Shown piece by piece: positions 35,851-48,947 of a stretch of DNA of 64,000 nucleotides (positions are counted from its first letter, which is position 1; every line of letters starts with the position of its first letter). Made by a program: the position numbers and the translations under genes. Origin of the DNA: Dama dama (taxonomy: Eukaryota; Chordata; Mammalia; Artiodactyla; Cervidae); assembly GCF_033118175.1 (NCBI RefSeq), contig NC_083689.1:28750501-28814500 (forward strand), written 5' to 3'. The notes below the pieces were generated by a model. That model searched no databases and was not told the origin of the DNA. It saw only the letters and a program-made list of their open reading frames with translations.

Positions 35851-36007
35851 TTTTTTTTTTTCCATTTATTTTTATTAGTTGGAGGCTAATTACTTTACAA
35901 TATTGTAGTGGTTTTTGTCATACATTGACATGAATCAGCCATGGATTTACATGTATTCCCCATCCCGATCCCCCCTCCCACCTCCCTCTCCACCCTATTC
36001 CTCTGGG
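35851..36007 (-). mobile_element. Ruminant L1 (L1_BT type) 3' end, antisense
   Basis: After a T tract the + strand shows the complement of the ruminant L1 terminus: TTAGTTGGAGGCTAATTAC, CAATATTGTAGTGG, TGACATGAATCAGCCATGG and CCTCCCACCTCC. TCAACGCAGCACTTTA (35835-35850) and TCAATGCAGCACTTTA (36008-36023) form a 16-bp target duplication with one change. Confidence 0.92.
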
Positions 36008-36023
36008 TCAATGCAGCACTTTA

Positions 36024-37177
36024 AAAAGAAGGGTTGTATGTGCTGTGGCAGTCAGTATTTTATTTTTAAAATAAAATTATTTAAACGAAAATGTAATCAA
36101 ACTTTTTCTAAAACTGCTGCTATATGCTTATACATAAATTGGTTCTGTTTTAACATGAAGACATATAAGAAAATACTTTCAATGATGCTGGAAAAAAATG
36201 TCAAAGGTTGCTTTCTTGTTTTGTCAGATTCTAAGCAGAACAGATTTGAAACCATTGAAGATCTTTTTTAATAGAAAACATTTGAAGTTTGCTAAAAATT
36301 TCTCATCTAACACTTTAGTAAAACCATGTTGTGAATATTTAGTAGTAGACTTAGAAAATTAATTCTGCTTAACAAACTCAGAATACAACTATTCACAAAT
36401 TAGATTATCATAATTTTTTTTCTCCCACATGGAATATTTTTCCTTAATTTACCATGATAGAAAAAAAATATTTTTTATAATCAACTAACAAAGAAAAGCA
36501 GGAAGTATAGCATTCTGGCCTTTGTTTGCAACTTGATTCTATATTTTAAAATATTTCCTGTAGCTTCAAGATGGAAGATGGGATTTTTTGATAAATTGGG
36601 TTTTTTTCCAAAAGAATATAATGTTGCATTTTATATATAAATCCTGTATACTACTATGGCACTTTATTTGTAATGGCTATTTAATTGTTAATATTTCTCT
36701 CTGGAATCAAGAAAGTATGTGGATTTCATGAGTAAAATGTGTTCTAGAATATGTTCCTCTTTAAGAAGTTAATTAAAATTCATTGTGTTTTCCTTTTGGG
36801 ACTATTGCTGTATTATGCCTCACAATTGTCTTTATCATTTGCATAACTTGTGAACAGTAGGGATGAGATGAGGAAGAAAGGAAAGAGGAAAGCTGTTCTG
36901 CCTTCAGTCTTCATCCCTCACCACCAGGCTGTGTAAAAAGGGAGATGGGATGGTGAACTTGATTTGTCTGAAAAATTGAATTTCCAGAGTTTGAAGGGCA
37001 AAGGATACATGAGTTTCCTACCTCCTAGGTGAGGACCTCACATAAAGGAGATGTGTTGAGTGGTCTTGAAAAGGGCTCCTGCCACACAGATTCCTGTAGG
37101 GTAGGTGATCCTAGCCTGGGGATGAACTGTCAGAAAGCTGGGGCTGATGAGAGAGTTACAGCCCCGAAGAATTGAAA
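36024..37177. other. Intron without recognised gene
   Basis: AT-rich in the first 800 bp and more balanced towards 37000. No repeat family or exon recognised. Confidence 0.4.
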
Positions 37178-38466
37178 CATCAGTCCTTCCAATGAATATT
37201 CAGGACTGACTTCCTTTAGGATGGACTGGTTGGATCTCCTTGCAGTCCAAGGGACTCTCAAGAGTCTTCTCCAACATCACAGTTCAAAAGCATCAATTCT
37301 TCGGCGCTCAGCTTTCTTCACAGGCCAACTCTCACATCCATACATGACCACTGGAAAAACCATAGCCTTGACTAGATGGACCTTTGTTGGCAAAGTAATG
37401 TCTCTGCTTTTTAATATGCTATCTAGGTTGGTCATAACTTTCTTTCCAAGGAGTCTTTTAATTTCATGGCTGCAGTCACCATCTGCAGTGATTTTGGAGC
37501 CCAAAAAAATAAAGTCTCTCACTGTTTCCACTGTCTCCCCATCTGTTTCCCATGAGGTGATGGGACCAGATGCCATGATCTTAGTTTTCTGAATGTTAAG
37601 CTTTAAGTCAACTTTTCACTCTCCTCCTTCACTTTCATCAAGAGGCTCTTTAGTTCTTCTTTAACTTCTGCCATAAGGGTGGTGTCATCTGCATATCTGA
37701 GGTTATTGATATTTCTCCTGGCAATCTTGATTCCAGCATGTGCTTCATCCAGCCCAGCGTTTCTCATGATGTATTCTGCATATAAGTTAAATAAGCAGGG
37801 TGACAACATACAGCCTTGATGTACTCCTTTCCCGATTTGGAATCGGTCTGTTATTCCATGTCCAGTTCTAACTGTTGCTTCTTGACCTGCATACAGATTC
37901 TCAGGAGGCAGGTCAGGTGGTCTGATATTCCCATCTCTTTATAAATTTTCCAGTTTGTTGTGATCCACTTAGTCAAAGGTTTTGGTATAGTCATAAAGCA
38001 GAAGTAGGTGTTTTTCTGGAACTCTTCTTGCTTTTTTGATGATCCAGTGTATGTTGGCAATTTGATCCCTGGTTCCTCTGCCTTTTCTAAATCCAGCTTG
38101 AAAATCTGGAAGTTCTGGTTCACATACTGTTGCAGTCTGGCTTGGAGAATTTTGAGCATTAATTTGCTAGTGTGTGAGATGAGTGCAGTTGTGCAGTAGT
38201 TTGAACTTTCTTTGGCATTGCCTTCCTTTGTGATTGGAATGAAAATTGACCTTTTCTAGTCCTGTGGCCACTGCTGAGTTTTCCAAATTTGCTGGCATAC
38301 TGAGTGTAGCACTTTCACAGCATCATCTTCTAGAATTTGAAATAGCTCAACTGGAATTGCATCACTTCCACTAGTTTTGTTTGTAGTGATGCTTCCTCAG
38401 GCCCAGTTGACTTTGCATTCCAGGATGTCTGGCTCTAGGTGAGTGATCACACCATTGTGATTATCT
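37178..38466 (-). mobile_element. BovB LINE internal part, lacking its 3' end
   Basis: The - strand covers the RT core (FNLYAEYIMRNAG, LRYADDTTLM) through MYGCESWPVKKAERRRIDAFEL. It stops near CATCAGTCCTTCCAATGA at 37178, so roughly the last 300 bp and the tail are missing. At the other end it reaches the segment corresponding to about 13360 in the 12685-14901 copy. Frames are broken. It is antisense to FBN2. Confidence 0.93.
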
Positions 38467-38479
38467 TTGGACTTTAGAG

Positions 38480-39240
38480 TTCTCGAAAAGGGAGACAATG
38501 GAGAATTTTGAGCAGAGGAGTCACATACTCTGTCCTTCATTTAAAAAAGATTTGCTCTGGCTGCTGGGTGGTAAAAAGATGAGAAGGGAACAAATATGAA
38601 AGCAGAGAGACCAAGTAAACTGCTCCTGCGATAGTGTCATTGAGGTTTGATGATAGCTCAGAGCAGTTTATTGGTAAATCTGATTGAAGAAGTGGCTGAA
38701 TTCCATGTACTTTGAAGGCTGAACCAGCAGAATTTGTTGACAGTCACTTGTGAGGCAGGATAAGAAAAGAATCAAGTAGTTCCAAGGTTTTTGGAATGCA
38801 GATTGCAAAGTTGCCATTAACTGAGATGGAGAACATCTGTGGGTGGAACATAGTTGAGTTGAGGGGTAGATACCAGGAGCTCAGCTTCAGATGTTTAATT
38901 TGAGACCCCTAATTAGACACTCAGGTAGCCATTTGGAGTTGCTTATATGGGTTAAGTTCCAGGGCAAGGTTGAAGCTGACGATGTCAGTTTGAGAGTCTT
39001 TGGCTTATAGCTGATATTTGAAGCCATGAGAATAAATGAGATCATGAAGGGATCGTTCTGATAGAGAAGAATCCAACAGCTGACCCCTGGAACACTTCAA
39101 CACTTAGAGTTCCAGGAGATGAGAGAGAACCAGTAGAGGAGACTGAGAAAGAAAAATCTGTAAGGTCACATCTCCACCAACCAGGTAGAATCTTTGTTAC
39201 CAATACCCGTCCTCTCCTCCCCATCATGGCATTGAAAGAG
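38480..39240 (-). mobile_element. L2 LINE internal part, antisense
   Basis: The + strand is the complement of the L2 RT region: CCAAGGTTTTTGGAATGCAG, GCCATTAACTGAGATGGAGAA, AGGAGCTCAGCTTCAGATG, AAGCCATGAGAATAAATGAGATCA and GACCCCTGGAACACTTCAAC, in the order of the family. It lies directly beside a BovB copy. Confidence 0.7.
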
Positions 39241-41805
39241 CTAGTGGTAGGTGCTGTCTAGGGAGGAAGGAATTGAAGAAGGAAAAAAGACAACCACATC
39301 TCCACTGCTGAAAGTTCTCAGCCTCACCAGACTCAAACTAAGGGGGAGGAGAAGCTTTGATTGGATGAGAGATTAGAACTACAGGGTTGTTGGATTTGAG
39401 TGGATTCTTGATTCATCTGAAAGTGATAGGAAAGCCTGAGGGCCCTGCCTGAAATTTTCTAGGGTCAAGAAAGAACTGGTCAAAAGAAAATATGCAAAAT
39501 GGCAGTAGGAGGAATAATAAAGTTGCTTTCTGCTTGCACCCTTGTGGTTTCAAATCTCATTACCACATATTCTCAGTTTATATGAAAACATTTCCAACTT
39601 CATGACTTATAGGCCTAAGTCTACATGCAAAAGTTCAACTTTTGCATAAATCATCAGACAGATGCTATAATTTACAGAAAAGGGACTTTCAAACGTGAAG
39701 ATCTTTCCAAGTCTCAGCAAAGACCCCTGAGGTGCTTTAGTGTCCTTGAGAATTCTCCAGGTTGCTCCCTGTGGATCAGCAACAGCTCTGCCCTGTAGCA
39801 TTCAGATACATTGTGTCCATGTGTCTGTGCTCTGTCAGCCCCCCCAGGGTGTGAGCCCAGTGAGGTCCACTCAGTCTTGGTGAGTTTTCCCAGTTAGCGG
39901 TCTAGAATTTGGCACTTTGCACAGAGGATGCTAGCCGATGAGTTGTTGCATTTATGCAACTCCATCACCTCCTTAAACAAATCAAACTGTGTGCTTCACA
40001 GGCTAAATGACTCTTGGGAATGAACCCTGGGTACTCATCTACACAACCCCATTTGTGCATGTACACAGATATGTCTGTGCAATTCAGTGTACGTACAGAT
40101 ACATATTGAATTTAAACTGGATATATTAATATATGAATGTTGTCTGTCAGGTCAATAAGGAAATCAACCAAACTCAGGAAAACAAAAAAATCAAACAACT
40201 GTAACAATTCAAAGATTAACTTTCTTTAGAAGAATTGCATATACTGTATGTCTTAGTAACTGGGAGTACCATTTTTGTTTAATTTATTTCCTTTTATGGT
40301 AATAAGTATGAAAAGCACAGAGACTAATGAATATTTATATGCTAATTCTGTAATGGAAAGTAAGACATATTTTCACTTAATGCCATTTATTTAGAAAATA
40401 TGGAATAAGTACCTTGATGCATCATTAAATTATTGGTGAAATCAAGATTTCTTAAAGTTCCTACTGTATTATGCCAAAGTACATTTAAAAATCCTAAGGG
40501 TTTTATGATTACATCTTAACATACTGATGTTTAAAAAGAAAAATGGTCACAGAAAATATTAAATGCTTGCATCTTTGCCAAGTCCAAATGGCTATTATAG
40601 TAAAGTTAACTTGGAATTTCCTGACTTTTATGTTGTTAAAATTATAGGTTTTACTCAACATTAAAGGAGTCTTTCAATTTAATTTTCCTATATTAAAAAA
40701 ATCTTTAAGGTAGTTGTGGAGGGCAGAGAGAATTGGAAGAAAGATTCTAGAAGACATGGTTTAAACAGTTCGTCCTTCAATTGTTAGATATATATATATA
40801 TATTTTAATAGAAGCTCAGTGTCATCCTTTAAGCCTTCATTATTTAGCAACTTGTAAATAATTTGGTCTTCTTTGTCTTGGACTAACAAAAGGTAACAAA
40901 ATATTTACACCCTGAGTAAATAAAAAAAAAAAAAAAGAAAGAGAAAGAAAAGGAAAAAGTACTGCTGGTAAATAGTTAAACTACCCAAGAAATTTGGGGA
41001 TGCAGATCAAAAATTTAGACTCATGTTGTTTGACTCTGTTATCAGAAGTTTTTATATATTTTGAAATAGAAATAGCTTTCCAATTGTTGTGTCAGTTTTA
41101 AAAACATTATGATGGAATTGCCTCTTGCCACTATTACTTCGTGCCTGAGTTACTCCAAATTAGTATTAATACTTAGAAAGATGCAGTATTGGTTTCAGGC
41201 CAAAAAGGCACAATGGATTACATTGCTACAGTAGTAGAAGACAATGCTATTATTTTACCTAAGTGGACAAAAAAGCTCTTTTAATATATAAAAGGTTCGT
41301 TTGCTGCCTTTTAATGTTATCACACAGAGTATCTTCAATATACTTCTCTGTGTAAATAACTAGAGGAAAAGAGACAAAGAAAGTATATATAATCATACCA
41401 TGGTAAAACGCTGAGTTAAAATAAAAATATTGATATTACATAGTAGATAACAGGCTTCCATCCTCTGTACATTGGATATACAGTGGATCGTGGTGTTTTC
41501 CACTATCCTAAAAAATATCCTTTCCTCTCCATCTTTCCCTTAAGCCACTGCACTCTTTTCCTTCCTTTCACCTCACACTTTGGAATTATCTACAGTCATT
41601 CTGTCCTTTCTTTCTTCTGACTTACTCTGGAACCCATTGTAACCTAGTCAACTGAAACTGTATTTCAACCAGCTTAGTAGGTGGACTTTTCTCATTCCTT
41701 ACATAACCTGCCATTCCTGCCAAAAAAAGAGAAAAGAACAACAGCGCCTGTATGCACTTGGCTTCCAGAAATGGAACCTAGACCACCTTTGTATGCAGCT
41801 GCATG
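39241..41805. other. Intron without recognised gene
   Basis: Mostly unassigned. A TA run lies at about 40787-40803 and a purine tract at 40922-40959. The CT-rich part 41490-41800 might be the front of the L2 that continues after the next SINE. Confidence 0.35.
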
Positions 41806-42024
41806 TCTGCATGCTAAGTCACTTCATGCATGTCTGACTCTGCGAGCCTATGGACTGTAGCCCACCGGGCTCCTCTGTCCATGGGATTCTCCAGGCAAGA
41901 ATACTGGAGTGGGTTGCCGTGCCCTCCTCCAGGGGATCTTCCCCACCCAGGGATCGAACCTGTGTCTCCCACTCTCCTGTATTGGCAGGTGGGTTCTTTA
42001 CCACTCGCTCCACCTGGGAAGCTC
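41806..42024 (-). mobile_element. Bov-tA SINE
   Basis: The head GGAGCTTCCCAGGTGGAGCGA is on the - strand, with the body and GCATGAAGTGACTTAGCATG at the end. It is well preserved; the 82- to 106-residue frames on both strands are artefacts of it. Confidence 0.92.
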
Positions 42025-42129
42025 CTGTGGAGCTGCGTACCAGGCATGTATGCTTTGAACACCCCACAGTTGGCTTAAGCTCAGCACGCACAGAGTCTCT
42101 AGTTCCTCTACGCTTACTCGATGTGTACT

Positions 42130-42900
42130 TTACCAGCATTTTCTCAAATAGCTTATCTCAGTGATTGGCCCCACTATCCATTTTCTAGCCCAAAGTGTAA
42201 ATCTGGATAGCATTTTTAATACTGCCCTTTCCTGACACAGCCATTTTATCACCAAGAATTTGGATGGATACTACATCTTAAATGTATTTTGAATCTATCC
42301 ACTTTTCTTTATCTTGGTTTCTTTTCTGGGTTACTGAGACATCTTTCTTTGATGTCTTGTTCTACTCAAGACACTTGTTCTACTCCATCTTTTTTCCATG
42401 TTGCAACCACAGGGATCTTTCTAGAACACAGATTTGGTCATGTTCCTCCCGAGTGTCCTGTTCTCGGGACATAGTTTCTCATATCACCCTCTGCTTGCAT
42501 CTCTACACTGTGATTCAGACACATTAACATTTACTTGTTTCCCAAGTAAATCGTGCTCTTTGTTGCCTTTTCCTTGTGTCATCTCCCTCTGCTTGGACAA
42601 CAGTACTCCCTTTCATTTTCATAGCCTGGTTTAGACCTATTTGTCTGTTACGTTTCAGTCTGTCACTTTCCTGTGTAACTCTCCTGACCCATTTTTTTCC
42701 TGCGCATTCCATGTTATCTAGTGCCTGCCCTAGTATTTATCACACCATATCTTCATCAGGGGTAATTGTGATCTCCTGGCCATCACAGCCAGCCTTTGGG
42801 GAAGGAGTCCAGCAAACACTTGGTTTCAGCTGTACTCACAGCTTAGCGATTCTATTTCTGGTCCAAGGAAATGTTCATCTTGTATTTTGAAACCAGCTGG
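42130..42900 (+). mobile_element. L2 LINE 3' half
   Basis: The sense order of L2 landmarks is visible: CTCAGTGATTGGCCCCACTATCC, ATTTTGAATCTATCCACTT, GTTGCAACCACAGGGATCTTTCTAGAACACAGATTTGGTCATGTTCCTCC, TTTTCCTTGTGTCATCTCCCTCTGCTTGGA. It is old and broken. Confidence 0.65.
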
Positions 42901-43418
42901 CTCTTTCTGGTTTTCTTTTCTTTTTTTTTCTTTTAAAATGTGATCTGTCACTGTTCCGTGTTTGGAACAGAAGGAGCGTACCAAAACATCCTAACTAGAG
43001 GTCAAAATCTGCATGTTTAATAAGCTGTCCAGGTGATTTTTCTGCACATTTAAGTTTTGTAACATCTGCACGCGTTATTTTACCCTATCAAGAAGACTGA
43101 AGCTGCTTGACATGAATTTACTCAACCTCAGATTCCCTCTATTACTACATCCTCATTTTCCATTTTCCCTGCATTTGTTTAAGTGTCTTCCCTTCTTTTC
43201 CAGAGTAAAATGTTCTTGCTCCACACCTAATTCTGTCACCTTTCTAACTCTTACTATTAATATGTAAGTTCATTTTTCTAGCTTTTATCTCTTCTTTTTC
43301 CCAACTCTTCCTCTTACCTATGATGAAGTCCATCCTACATACATCATTAACACAAACCTCTCTCTTCCATCTCTTTGGTCACCTCTCACTATGCCATTTT
43401 TATTCTGAGTTTTTTCAC
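42901..43418. other. Intron without recognised gene
   Basis: A CT-rich run near 42908-42934, then unassigned T-rich sequence. Confidence 0.4.
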
Positions 43419-43474
43419 TGTTCATTTGTGCTCAGTTGTGTCCAGCTCTTTGCGACCCCATGGACTGTAGCCTG
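43419..43474 (-). mobile_element. BovA fragment
   Basis: TGTGCTCAGTTGTGTCCAGC and CTTTGCGACCCCATGGACTGTAGCC on the + strand are the complement of the last about 55 bp of a BovA unit. Nothing further of it is present. Confidence 0.75.
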
Positions 43475-43959
43475 GTATGTAGTAGAATCTTCTAATTGTA
43501 TCTTCTACTCCTTATAAATTCCCTCTACCCTTGGGAAACTCATTCGTAGTTTTTGGCTCACAGTTTTTCCCATCTCCTCTTCATGTTTCAACTTTGTCCC
43601 GTTCTTTAGGATCCTTTATCAACTACTATGTCCTCCAGTAACTTGTTTCTCATAATTAAATTGAGAGAGTATATTGTTAATCTTCTCTGGTGGGATTGTG
43701 CCTTGTTTTAAATTTATCTGCTTAATAAATCATTAATTCATGATGGTTAGAGATTATGTATAACATACATGTGACAAATCAAAGGCCTTTAATCAGCAAT
43801 TACTTGATAAGTTCACGAATAAATGGTAGATGCTCAAAATCTATTTATTTGGTTTAAAGAGAGAAAATTCAGGGTTTCAAAGAATGAATACCATTTTCAT
43901 TAGAATCTCTTATGAATATAGATGCAGATATCTTCCAGACACTGTCAGCACACTAAATC

Positions 43960-45735
43960 TAGTCACATATAAAAATGATTATACATTATTATCAGTTAGG
44001 ATTTATCCCAGGAATGCAAGTTGGTTCAGCATCTGAAAGTCAAGTAATAAAATGTAAGTAGAATAAAGGACAAAAGCCATATGATTATCTCAATACGTGC
44101 AGAAAAAGTATTTGAAAAAAATCTGACACCCTTTCGTGATAAAAATGATCAACAAATTTGGAATAAAAGGGAACATTCTTAACCTGATAAAAGGCATATA
44201 TAAAAAAACTACAGCTAACATCATACTAACTGGCAAAAGAGCCAGTATTTCCCTGAATACCAGAAATAAAGCAGATGTTTATTCTCACAACTTCTGTTCA
44301 ACTTTGTGATGGAGGTTCTAACCAGGGCAGTTAGGAAAGAAAAGGAAATAAAAAGTATCCAGGTTGGAAAGGAAGAAGTAGAACTATATATTTGCAGCTG
44401 ACATGTGTTTAGTGGATAAAGGATCAACTAAAATGAGTGACGCATACACTAAAGTGGAGAAGATATCCTCTAAAAACTCTTTAAACACAATGGTCAGCAA
44501 GGTTGTTGTTATAGAATATCAACATACAAAAATGAATTGTACTTCCATACATTAGCAGTGAACACTATGAAAATGAAACCAAAAATTCACTTATTATAGG
44601 ATCAAAAGACTAAATGCTCAGGAACAAATACAATTAAGTGGAAGACTTGTACACTTAAAACTACAAAACCTTGTTGAAAGATGTTAAAATCTAAATAAAA
44701 GGAAAGATATTCCATGTTTGTAGATTGGAAGACTAAATATTAAGGTGACAATATTCCTAAAATTGATATATAGATGTAACACAATTCCTGTCAAAATTCC
44801 AACTTTTTTTAAATACACAGTCTAATCCTCAGGTTCATATGGAAATTTATATGCAGATCATGTATCAGATATGGGATATATATATAAAGAACTCATACAA
44901 CTCAACTATTAAAAAACAAATAACTTCACTTAAAACTGGGCAAAGTAATAGAATAGATATTTCTCCAGAGTAGGTACATAAAAGCAATAAGCACGTTAAA
45001 GTGTGTTCGACATTATTAGTCATTAAAGAAATGCAAACCGAAAGTATGATGTGATACCATCTCACATCCTTAAAATAGTAAAGGTAATAATGAGTGTTGT
45101 CAAGGATGTGGAGAAATGGGAATCCTCATACATTGCAAATGAGAGTGTAAAATATTCCAGCTGCTTTGGAAAGCAATTTGACAGTTCCTTAATAAGTTAA
45201 ACATAGAATTATCATATGACTCAGCAATACCACGTGAGATTAAATCATATGTCCACAGAGAAGTAATACTGAAATGTTCATAGTAGCTTTGCTTGTAATA
45301 TTCAAAAAATGAAATTAATTAAAATATCCATCAACTGATGGATGAATACATAAAATGTGGTATATCCATACAGTAGAATATTATTTGCAATTAAAAAGAA
45401 TGAAGTTCTGGTGTATCCCACAACATAGTTGAAATTTGAAAACATGATGCTAAGTGAAAGAAGCCAGTCATGGTTCTTTTATATGAAATGCCCAGAATAG
45501 GCAAGTATATAGAAATAGCTTATTAATTAATTGTTATAGATCTGATAGTTATAGATTAGCTATTGCCTAGGTCTTGGAGTGAGATAGGGAGAGTGACTAC
45601 TAAAGGGGTAGAATTACTTTGGCAAGAATGAATTACTCTTAAAATTAAATTGTAGTGATGGTTGTACAATCATGTAAATACCAAAAACTGTTGAATTTTG
45701 TACTTTAACTGGATGAGTTACCATCCAATTATTAA
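43960..45735 (+). mobile_element. Old L1, RT to 3' UTR, sense, about 1.8 kb
   Basis: L1 landmarks run in sense: GGATTTATCCCAGGAATGCAAGTTGGTTCA, AATTTGGAATAAAAGGGAACATTC, AACTACAGCTAACATCATACT, AATAGATATTTCTCCAGAG, CAAGGATGTGGAGAAATGGG, ATATGACTCAGCAATACCAC and CATCAACTGATGGATGAATAC. Many stops and indels show that it is ancient and dead. Confidence 0.88.
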
Positions 45736-45885
45736 ATTTCACTAAAGCTGTTTATAAGTATACAGTGAAATTTTGAGAATTGATACGTTTCATCCTTTCA
45801 GTACCCAATTAATTTTTATTTTATCATTTTGAAAATGCCCTTTGTCCCTGTAAAAACTTGAAATAGCAATTTATTATGTGTAAAA

Positions 45886-46170
45886 TTTGGTAAAGAATCT
45901 GCCTGCAGTCAAACCTCCGTTTGATTCTTGGGTCAGGAAGATCTGCCGGAGAAGGGATAGGCTACCCACTCCAGTATTCTTGGGCTTCCCTGGTGGATCA
46001 GATGGTAAAGAATCTGCCTGCAATGTGGGAGACCTGGGTTTGATCCCTGAATTGGGAAGATTGCCTAGAGAAGGGAAAGGCTACCCAGTTCAGTATTCTG
46101 ACCTGGAGAATTCCATGGACTGTATAGTCCATGGTGTCACAAAGAGCCGTACATGATGAAACTCTTTTCA
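45886..46170 (+). mobile_element. Dimeric Bov-tA SINE, second example
   Basis: A first unit beginning TTTGGTAAAGAATCTGCC (its 5' end missing) joins at CCACTCCAGTATTCTTGG to a complete second Bov-tA (GCTTCCCTGGTGGATCAG...). This is the same junction as in the dimer at 35130-35425. The body ends with CTTTTCACTTCACTTTC. I could not find a clear target duplication. Confidence 0.9.
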
Positions 46171-46699
46171 CTTCACTTTCCTAGTTTCAAATAGTATGTT
46201 AAATAAAAATTCAATGCATGCATAAGAGAAATAATATTTACCTTTTTTCTATACTAAAACAAAAATTATATGGAATTAAGCCAAATACATGTGGTTCCTT
46301 GGCATGGATGGAAAGAAAATATTGTTTAAGCACTTTTTAAAAACAATTTATTGTTTTATTTGTTCTAAGTTCTCTGTAACATAATTGTTACATGGATTCT
46401 GCTTTTATGTATGACATGTACATATTGGAACTGACAGAATCTCTAGGGCAGTGTTCTTAGAATTCAGTGATATCTGAATTACAGATCACACTTAGCACTA
46501 CTTACCAAATTATTCATTATATTCTGCTCAGAGTAAGAGTTACAGTAAATGTTGTAAATGTTGGTTGACAAATACGAGGTTATGTGGCTTGGCAGTCAGA
46601 AATCTGTCAGATGGTTTTGCTTAGATCTAATTTTCTTAAAAAAAAAAAAAAAAAAGAAGTCTGTGTTCCATTTAAATTACCAAACACTTTCCAATCCTT
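46171..46699. other. Intron without recognised gene
   Basis: AT-rich, with a poly(A) run at about 46639-46655. No family recognised. Confidence 0.4.
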
Positions 46700-47290
46700 C
46701 TTTTTCTTTATCCTCCCATGGCACGCTTCAAGTCCCCTCCTTTTTGACAGAGTTCTTCCTTACCCTCCTCCCATCATCATACTCTCACTCTGACCTCCCT
46801 GATCCTTGCTCCCAGTCTCCTGTGCTGGCTTCTCTTCTTTTGACTTTCGCTTGGATGGTGGTGGCTCTCAGAGTTCCCTCCTCAAATGCAATTCTTTTCA
46901 TATATGTGTCTTCTTTGGAAATCTCATTTATTGCTGCAACTTCAAAAGCAATGTTCAGACTTGGTGATAAACCACAAGTATACATATTGACCCCTTTTTT
47001 ACCCAGTTTCAAATTTTTAGCTGCATAGTTGGAATTTCTGCTTATTTCTCTCAAACATTTCATATTCAGGGTGTCCCAAACTCAACTGAACCTCAAAATG
47101 TGTCCTGTTTTCTGTTAATAGCACTACCATTAGCTCCGTTCTCAATCAAGCTATAAGTCTGAGAAACTTATCCAGGGGCAGAGTCCTGCTGAATTCTCCT
47201 AGAATCTCTTGAATATGTGTTCTCTCACTCATCATAAAGCTTACTTAAGGCTCTCATCATTTATCACTGGGTTATTTATTATCTATGTAC
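46700..47290 (+). mobile_element. L2 LINE internal part, sense
   Basis: The order resembles L2 downstream of the RT core: a degraded TTTCGCTTGGATGGTGG, GTGTCCCAAACTCAACTGAACC, AATAGCACTACCATTAGC, GAATTCTCCTAGAATCTCTTGAATATG. It is diverged, and the call rests on the order of weak matches. Confidence 0.5.
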
Positions 47291-47556
47291 ATTAAACATG
47301 AGGATTGTCTTTCTGATATATCAATTTGCTTATGTAATGTTCTTATTTAATTTAAACCTCTTCATAAATACCATAAATTATTTCAGAAAAAAAAGCCTAA
47401 GTTTTTGGGAAGGCTCTCCAGGGCTCAGCATATGGCTAACTAGCAAAGTTTGTATTTGTCATTTTCCCAGTCACGCTGGTACACTTCCCATTCTTTGACT
47501 GTGCTGCACTTTCAGATTTTTGTTACTTTTTATTAGTCTAAGGCTAAGTGTATTCC

Positions 47557-47757
47557 GGGCTTCCCAGGTGGCACAGTGGTAAAGAATCCACCTGCAGTGC
47601 ATGAGACTCAGGTTCAATCCCTGGGTTGGGAAGATCCCCTGGAGTAGGAAATGGCAACCCACTCCAGTATTCTTGCCTGGAGAATTCCATGGACAGAGGA
47701 GCCTGGTGGGCTACAGTCCATGGGGTCACAAAGAATCAGACTCAACTGAAGTGACTG
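47557..47757 (+). mobile_element. Bov-tA SINE
   Basis: A complete sense copy: the head GGGCTTCCCAGGTGGCACAG, the body, and an end at AGACTCAACTGAAGTGACTGA. It is followed directly by an (AT/CATA)-rich simple repeat to about 47806. Confidence 0.93.
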
Positions 47758-47806
47758 AATATACATACATATATATGTTTATATACATAAATATATATAT
47801 ATACAC

Positions 47807-48821
47807 ACATCTTTTAAAAAACCGAAAGCTCAGGTTTACTTTTCGGTAATCATCTAGGCTTATAGCTTTTATAATTGTTCCCTGTATTCACTTGGTCTTT
47901 GCTAACTGTGTTGCTTAGAGAGGACAGCTAATTCCCAGGCATCTCTGACTGGATTCTCTTAACACTGGCTCATTTCCTTTTCAGTATATTAGCAAGTCGC
48001 TCCCAGTGTACCTAATTGTAGCTTTGTTTGACTTTCCACCTCTCTGTGCTTATTGAAAAGAAAAGTACATTAAAGCTTATATAGATGGCCAGGTTTTCTG
48101 GTTTTGGGAAAATTTAAAAGAAAGCAGACCTTTCATTAATGTGAAAGGGAGTAGACTAGTCCCAGCTCTGAGTAAGCTGAATGGATAAATTTAGGGAGGC
48201 ACAATGGGAAAACTGGATAACTCCCAAAGCCACCCACGTTTGCCCTTTGCCATTTTACTGTATTATTTTAGGTTTGAAGTTAATTCCCAGAATGCCAGAT
48301 ATACCCATATTCAGATGTAAGGACAAAAACATATCCTGAAGCCAAATAGGAAAAAAAAAAAAAGGTGTTTGCCACCCTCCATTGGTTCAGATAATTAATG
48401 TGAAAATTAGCTATAAAATTTTAAATGTACTTATTTCAAATATTTAAAAATGTAACCCTTGAATGTGTGTGTGTGTGTTTTTAAAGTCTCTAGTAGGATA
48501 CGTCCCTAAATGATGTGGAATGGAAACTAAAACATTTACATCTTTACTTATTTCCAATTTAAATTGCATTTGAGGAGGAAAAAGAGGATATGGAGTTTTG
48601 CTTTCGTTGGCCTTGTTTTACTGCCATGGGAGTTTACTTTCATCTCAGTTCCCATAGATAGTGTGAGAAATTCTTTAGGGCCTGAAACAAGAGTATCTTC
48701 AAGGTTATAAGATCCGACCTAATCAACCATAAGTGCTCTCATACACTTTTTTTTAAAGATCCTTTTTAAAAGCTATTTAGTGAAGGCTTTTCTCAGTCAT
48801 CTCCTCCTTCTTCCCGATTAG
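47807..48821. other. Intron leading to the cbEGF2 exon
   Basis: No repeat firmly recognised. It has a poly(A) run near 48350-48363, a short TG run at about 48464-48478, and the pyrimidine tract of the acceptor at its end. Confidence 0.4.
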
Positions 48822-48947
48822 ACATTGACGAGTGCAGCATCATTCCTGGGATATGTGAAACTGGCGAATGTTCCAACACCGTGGGAAGCTATTTTTGCAT
48901 TTGTCCACGTGGATATGTAACCTCAACAGATGGCTCTCGGTGTATCG
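48822..48947 (+). CDS. FBN2: FBN2 exon: calcium-binding EGF domain 2 (classical exon 8)
   Basis: This 126-bp exon encodes the second cbEGF. The acceptor tract is CTCCTCCTTCTTCCCGATTAG and the donor GTAAGCCTC. The protein begins DIDECSIIPGIC and ends TDGSRCI, with six cysteines in EGF spacing. Asp-Ile-Asp-Glu-Cys plus the Asn of CSNTVGSYFC supply the calcium site, and that loop again fits the Asn-hydroxylation and POGLUT2/3 O-glucosylation patterns. GICETGECSNTVGSYFC is close to the FBN2 sequence I recall; FBN1 has GICEGGECTNTVSSYFC at this place. The module leads into TB1 through the next exon. A ruminant L1 3' end lies about 120 bp downstream of the donor. Phase is 1 to 1. Confidence 0.95.
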
